Below are positions 59,760 through 64,000 of a stretch of 64,000 nt of DNA, piece by piece. The stretch spans positions 115,560,110 to 115,624,109 of the forward strand of contig OX235279.1 in the NCBI GenBank assembly GCA_944472155.2. The letters are read 5' to 3'. Position 1 is the first letter of the stretch, and each line of letters starts with the position of its first letter. This DNA comes from Trichobilharzia szidati. Lineage: Eukaryota > Platyhelminthes > Trematoda > Strigeidida > Schistosomatidae. The position numbers and the translations under genes were made by a program. The notes under the pieces are model-generated. The model was not told the DNA's origin, did not search any database, and was given only the letters and a program-made list of their open reading frames with translations.

Positions 59760-60416
59760 ATGAAAGTCCCATGGCCTGCAGCTTTTGAAGAAGGAGACAT
59801 ATGGATCTTCTTAAGGGACTTCGAAGCTATTGCAGAGTTGAATGGCGTGCAAGAGCCATCAGCGAAGACGGTTGTTCTTGGAACACTACTGAGAGGCCGG
59901 GCGAAGGCAGCATATGATAGTGTGAGGCAAACAGAGGGGCAACCAACTTGGAAGTCAGTGGTGGAACGCTTGAAGCAGGAGTTTGACAGCCCATTGGACA
60001 GAGAGCGGGCAATGCAGCAGTTTCGCACCATGAAGCTGGGAGTTGACGGTGACCCTGTCGTATTGGCGCTGACCTTGACAAGCCTACTTCGTCGCGCTCT
60101 ACCGACACTGTACGAAGATTCTGAGGCACAAATGTTGGCATCCCAGTTTATGGAGAGTGTCCCAGAACATATATCCCAACAGCTACATCTGGTTAACGCC
60201 GTACAGCCACTGGACATCGGAGAGCTTGCAAAGGTGACCCGACAACTGTTGAGTAAGACGGTTGCAGCGGTAGAGCCACCAAAATCCGAGCAGTGTGAGA
60301 AACAAATCGAAGAGTTGCAACGTGAAGTGGCCGCGCTGAGACTGAGCGTGCGAAGCGACCGGTGTTTCGCATGTTGCAAACTGGGGCACTGGAGAGACCG
60401 CTGCGGGGAAAGATGA
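59760..60416 (+). CDS. Gag-like protein with a zinc knuckle
   Basis: 218 codons from the first ATG at 59760 to TGA at 60414-60416. The open frame extends upstream into the LTR without an ATG, so 59760 is preferred. The first two thirds resemble a retrotransposon capsid region (W near residue 10, the LRGRAKAAYDSV and VERLKQEFDSP motifs). After a coiled-coil-like stretch (EKQIEELQREVAALRLSV) comes a single CX2CX4HX4C knuckle, CFACCKLGHWRDRC, for RNA binding. The pol frame continues in the same phase directly after the stop. Confidence 0.88.
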   Translation: MKVPWPAAFEEGDIWIFLRDFEAIAELNGVQEPSAKTVVLGTLLRGRAKAAYDSVRQTEGQPTWKSVVERLKQEFDSPLDRERAMQQFRTMKLGVDGDPVVLALTLTSLLRRALPTLYEDSEAQMLASQFMESVPEHISQQLHLVNAVQPLDIGELAKVTRQLLSKTVAAVEPPKSEQCEKQIEELQREVAALRLSVRSDRCFACCKLGHWRDRCGER

Positions 60417-61292
60417 CAAAGAAGAATTTTTAAAAGATATACTGTGTCTTCTTCCTGTGTTCCGAGACTTGAGGTAATAGGGGCGATGGAGAAGGGGGCA
60501 ATATATTCGAAGTTACGGGTAAATGATCGCGAGTTGGTGTGTTTAATCGACACAGGGGCTGCAGTCTCACTCGTAGATAGGAGTCTATGTGAGAGTATAA
60601 GACCGTGTTCGTTGACAGTGCAGACAGTAGGCGGTCACGTGTTAAGAATCGCGGGAGTTTCAGACTGCAGGGTTAGAATTGGAGAGGATTGCGTGACGTT
60701 CCCATTCCTGGTTGTACCTGAATTGCGCCGAACAATCCTTGGGGCCGACTTTTTGCGAGAAGTGGATGCAGCGATTAACATGAAGAAAAGGGTTGTCGTT
60801 ACGAAGTACGGGTGTTTTAGCATGCGCGAGAATAGTAAGGTAGCAGGGATTGCGGCATCGGAAGTCCGAAGTATAGCAAAGTTACTCAGCAAATACGATC
60901 ATCTGTTTACTGGAGATGGGGACCCATACGGTTATTGCGATAAGGTGAATCATGAAATTCCGTTAAGTGGCCCGAAAGTAACGTCATTTACCACGCGAAG
61001 AGTTCCATGTCATTTAGAGGGCGAAGTTGGGCGACAGGTGCGAGAGATGTTAAAAGATGATATTATTGAAGAAGCTGATAGCCCGTACAACTCTCCAGTG
61101 CTGTTAGTAAAAAAGGTGAATGGGAAGTATAGATTCTGCGTTGATTTTCGACAGTTAAACAGTATGACAGAGTTAAGACAGTGTGCCATGCCAACAGTAG
61201 TAGAAACTTTAGATCGCCTACAAGGCGCAAATTTCTTCTCAGTTCTCGATTTTCGCTCAGGATACTGGCAGATACCGATAAAAGCCAGGTGA
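60417..61292 (+). pseudogene. Pol, first part: protease and start of RT
   Basis: Same frame as gag and separated from it only by the TGA at 60414-60416. An aspartic protease is shown by LVCLIDTGAAVSLVD (active D-T-G) and the later hydrophobic TILGADFL. RT follows with IIEEADSPYNSPVLLVKK, YRFCVDFRQLN and FSVLDFRSGYWQIPI, the last holding the first catalytic aspartate. The frame then runs into TGA at 61290-61292, because one base too many near 61290 moves the continuation to the next frame. No ATG opens this part, so it depends on gag. Confidence 0.88.
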
Positions 61293-62454
61293 TAGAGATA
61301 AGACGGCATTCATCGTGGGTCAGACACAATATCGATTTAAACGCATGCCGTTTGGACTAGCGGGTACACCGTTCACGTTCAGACGACTGATGACGCTATT
61401 ACTTAAGAACTTGAAAAACGTTGAGGTGTACGGTGATGATCTCGTCATATATGGTCAAAACGAAAACGATCATGTGAACCATGTGGAAGCCGTGCTGCGA
61501 CGCATCGAAGAGTTTGGACTGCGCGTCAACAAAACCAAGTCTCAGATAGCCAAAAAGAATGTAACTCTTTTGGGACATAAGGTGGGAAATAGTGAGATTA
61601 AACCACTACCGGAGAAAATCTTGACGATAAAGACGATCCCGGCCCCGAATTCAAAGAGAAAATTGAGACAATTCTTAGGTGGAGCAGCGTTTTATAGTCG
61701 CTTCGTGAAGAACTTCAATGAGATAGCAGCCCCTCTGTACAGGCTACTAGGTGAGCCGAAGTTTGTTTGGTCGGAGGAATCGCAGAAGACATTCAACAGG
61801 ATTAAACAGCTGCTCGACCACCAACAAATGACACTAAAGCTACCTGTACCTGGAAGACAGTTCACAGTGTGCACAGATGCCAGTGACTACGCCATAGGTG
61901 CGGTCCTAAGACAGGGTGAGGGAATCGTTGAGTATGCCAGTCGGGTTTTGACACACACAGGGCGAAAGTATTCAACGATAGAGAAAGAATGTTTAGCGAT
62001 GGTATGGGCAATCGACAAATGGAGACCTTATTTACTCGGCCGATGGTTCCACATCGAAACGGATCATAAGCCGCTACAGTTTCTGAAGACAGCGAGAGAC
62101 CCACGGGGGAAATTGTCACGGTGGATGTTGCGTCTTCAGGAGTACGATTTTACCATCTCGCACATTCCTGGAAATGAAAATGTCTTGGCAGATTTGTTAT
62201 CGAGACCAGAAGACGAGTCTGAGTTGCCCGAGGTCGCGTATGGAGTGCATGCAGTAGAACAAGACCCACTAAGACTGACACGCAGACAAAGGTTGGACGA
62301 TACGCTGAATACAGTAATACAGGTGATCACTAACGGAATAGAAGTGGATCCAGCTACAGCGAGTAAGGAGCTAACCACACTACTCAGACAGAGAGATCGA
62401 CTAAGAGTGAATGTCTACGGGACTCTGACCTGGCGAGAGGACGACGGAAGCTGA
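61293..62454 (+). pseudogene. Pol, middle part: RT and RNase H
   Basis: Continues in the +1 frame with TAFIVGQTQYRFKRMPFGL, AGTPFTFRRLM and VYGDDLVIYG (catalytic DD, with glycine in place of the usual aliphatic residue). Then come LLGHKV, the thumb with LRQFLGGAAFYSRFVKNF, and an RNase H with FTVCTDASDYAIGAVL (D), YSTIEKECLAMVWAI (E), ETDHKPLQF (D) and ENVLADLLSRP. It stops at TGA 62452-62454, which lies in the same frame as the integrase, so the break is a substitution and not an indel. Confidence 0.9.
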
Positions 62455-63600
62455 CTAGCTGTCATACCTCAATCGTCGCGCCACGACATGATAGAAGAAT
62501 GCCACCAGCTAGCACATACCGTAGTGGCCAGAACAACTGACCTCTTGAGACAAAGTATGTACTGGCCAGGTATGAGAGAAGACGTAGCAAGATATGTACT
62601 TGGATGTCCACGGTGCCGGCTAATGAAAGGCGACCGGTGCATACGACCACCACTTCAGTCGATTCCAGTTACGGCGATAGGTGACTTGTGGTCCGTAGAT
62701 GTTATGGGTCCATTTCCTCAGACATCCAATGGTAATCAGTACCTCTTGGTGATGACGGAACACGCGACACGATGGGTAGACACCGTAGCAATCCCGGACC
62801 AACGCGCAAGGACCGTGACAGATGCAGTAGTTAGACACATCGTTGCAGACCATGGCGTACCAAAGACAATACTGACAGACCAAGGTCCGTGTTTCGAAAG
62901 TGAAGAATTTACTTCCCGTTTGCAACAGCTGGGCATCAAAAGGATCAGAACGACCCCATACCATCCACAAACGAATGGCCTGATGGAGAGAAACAACCGT
63001 ACGCTGAAGGAGTGGCTGGCCTCGAAGGGCGGTAACTGGGAAACGGAGCTGCCACTGATTCTACTAACACATCGTGCCACCACCCAGGAAACAACGAAGA
63101 AGTCACCCTTTCAACTGATGTATGGTAGAAAACCACGATTATCGATACACAACGAAACCTGGCCCCTTCACCAAAAGTGGAGTACGACGAAATTGAAAGC
63201 AGAACGGAAAGAAGCCGTCAAGAATGTAATGCAGAAGCAGCGGAGGGATGTCGTGAAGTCTCAGCTGAGAGAAAAGACTCAGTGCATTACCTTCTCAGTC
63301 GGGGACCAAGTGAAGTGTAGAGACAGAAGATATGCTGTCGGATGCGGGCCAGGTTCACGCAAACTCCTTCCAAAGTGGGAAGGACCATACACAGTCACAA
63401 AAAGACGGGGTCAAGTATATACCATCAGAAGAGGTGACAAACAAAAACGAGTTAACGCCAGTCAGATCCAACGATGGGTGCATTGGGACAAGCCGGTCTG
63501 TAACAATCATCAACGAGAGAACGCATCACCCAGAAGGTCGGAACGCCTTCGCACGAAGCTATTTGACGGGGTGACGAGTGTGGTGAGAGCTGTCTACTAG
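62455..63600 (+). pseudogene. Pol, last part: integrase
   Basis: Same frame as the RNase H part after its TGA; the first ATG is at 62488. The HHCC zinc domain is complete: H-x3-H (HQLAH), then CPRC, H-x3-H-x29-C-x2-C. The catalytic triad D71, D131, E167 (counted from 62488) lies in SVDVMGPF, LTDQG and NGLMERNN with D-x35-E spacing. A C-terminal domain with SVGDQVKCRD and WEGPYTVTKRR (GPY/F motif) follows. The TAG stop at 63598-63600 lies 22 bp inside the right LTR. Confidence 0.92.
63565..63578 (+). promoter_or_regulatory. Position of the polypurine tract, weak
   Basis: The bases before the right LTR read GACGGGGTGACGAG. They are G-rich but interrupted by C and T, so this is a poor polypurine tract; plus-strand priming may use another site. 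Confidence 0.3.
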
Positions 63601-63892
63601 CCAAATTGGTAGACAGTAATTTACGTCAATATTTACGTTCCCAAGATTTGTCGTGATAAAATGTGAACAAAGATTGACTTTGCGTAGGCGGATGCAGTTA
63701 ACATATAGAGGATTTGACATTCAAGAAACAGTCACAAATAGATGAAAGATTAACTTTACGTGAGAAACAACCAATCGGAAGACTGTGTTTGTTTGCTTAA
63801 ATATCCATAGTAATGTACATGAAAATATATAAATATGCGTTGATTTCCTTAATAAATGATCTGTTGCCTGACTCTTGCCTTCTGTTGTTACA
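63579..63892 (+). repeat. Right LTR
   Basis: 314 bp, identical to the left LTR except at 63657. It is followed by GTAG (63893-63896), the second copy of the target duplication. Confidence 0.97.
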
Positions 63893-64000
63893 GTAGTCCT
63901 GTAGGACAATGTTCTCGTTTGTGTTCGTATAAAACCCCCCGGATTACCCATAGGGATCCTCATTGTTAGATTCAAAAAATTTCTGTACTCAAATTAGTTG

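Larger units (their letters stand above)
59422..63892 (+). mobile_element. Ty3/Gypsy LTR retrotransposon, complete in length, reading frame broken
   Basis: Element of 4471 bp with two 314-bp LTRs, TG...CA ends and a GTAG duplication. The internal order gag, protease, RT, RNase H, integrase is diagnostic of Ty3/Gypsy (Metaviridae). No env frame and no chromodomain are seen after the integrase. The coding region is visibly more GC-rich than its surroundings. The coding line is broken by a TGA between gag and pol (60414-60416), a one-base frameshift in RT near 61290 and a TGA between RNase H and integrase (62452-62454). The LTRs differ at one position, so insertion was recent in spite of these breaks. 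Named schistosome families were not assigned. Confidence 0.96.

Noticed and set aside
59564..60553. Open frame of 329 codons on the minus strand
   Set aside because: It lies antisense to the LTR and gag of the Gypsy element, is cysteine- and serine-rich as expected of a reverse reading of GC-rich coding sequence, and matches no family known to me.

Overview
The window looks like a piece of a trematode nuclear genome, most probably a blood fluke (Schistosoma or a close relative). The support is indirect: AT-rich sequence, small exons in introns of several kb, and a dense mixture of non-LTR retrotransposons, Penelope-like elements, tRNA-derived SINEs and a Ty3/Gypsy element of the kinds known from schistosomes. 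No prokaryotic gene organisation, rRNA or CRISPR is visible. Most long open frames are fragments of mobile elements.

Two host genes can be assembled from splice sites and reading phase, both on the minus strand. The left end (157-6144) holds three exons of a leucine-rich-repeat protein that matches LRRC23, a radial-spoke component of cilia and flagella; its upstream and downstream exons were not found or lie outside the window. From 27819 to 53070 runs a gene for the zinc transporter SLC30A9 (ZnT9): nine exons from 47561 leftwards join in perfect phase, and two upstream exons carry an N-terminal region with an unresolved junction. Its introns contain LINEs, Penelope-like elements, SINEs and palindromic insertions. 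One further open frame at 15754-16236 (minus) looks like coding sequence but is not recognised.

The repeats fall into six groups. (1) Two families of degenerate LINE, here called A and B. (2) Penelope-like elements with reverse transcriptase and GIY-YIG endonuclease remnants, the two longest at 41990-44430 (minus) and 48050-50140 (plus). (3) A short Penelope-type terminal sequence occurring many times alone. (4) Three short palindromic insertions (14391-14616, 18128-18375, 30716-30848) made of two inverted copies of that terminal sequence plus a one-sided tail, each flanked by a target-site duplication of 11-13 bp. (5) tRNA-like SINEs. (6) A nearly complete 4471-bp Ty3/Gypsy element at 59422-63892 with LTRs differing at one of 314 positions, a GTAG target duplication, and gag, protease, RT, RNase H and integrase that are interrupted by two in-frame TGA codons and one frameshift.

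The best candidates for something undescribed are the palindromic mini-elements, the conserved hairpin inside their terminal sequence, and a perfect 379-bp inverted repeat (9897-10275 and 12481-12859) of a decayed LINE whose inner ends both abut Penelope-type sequence.
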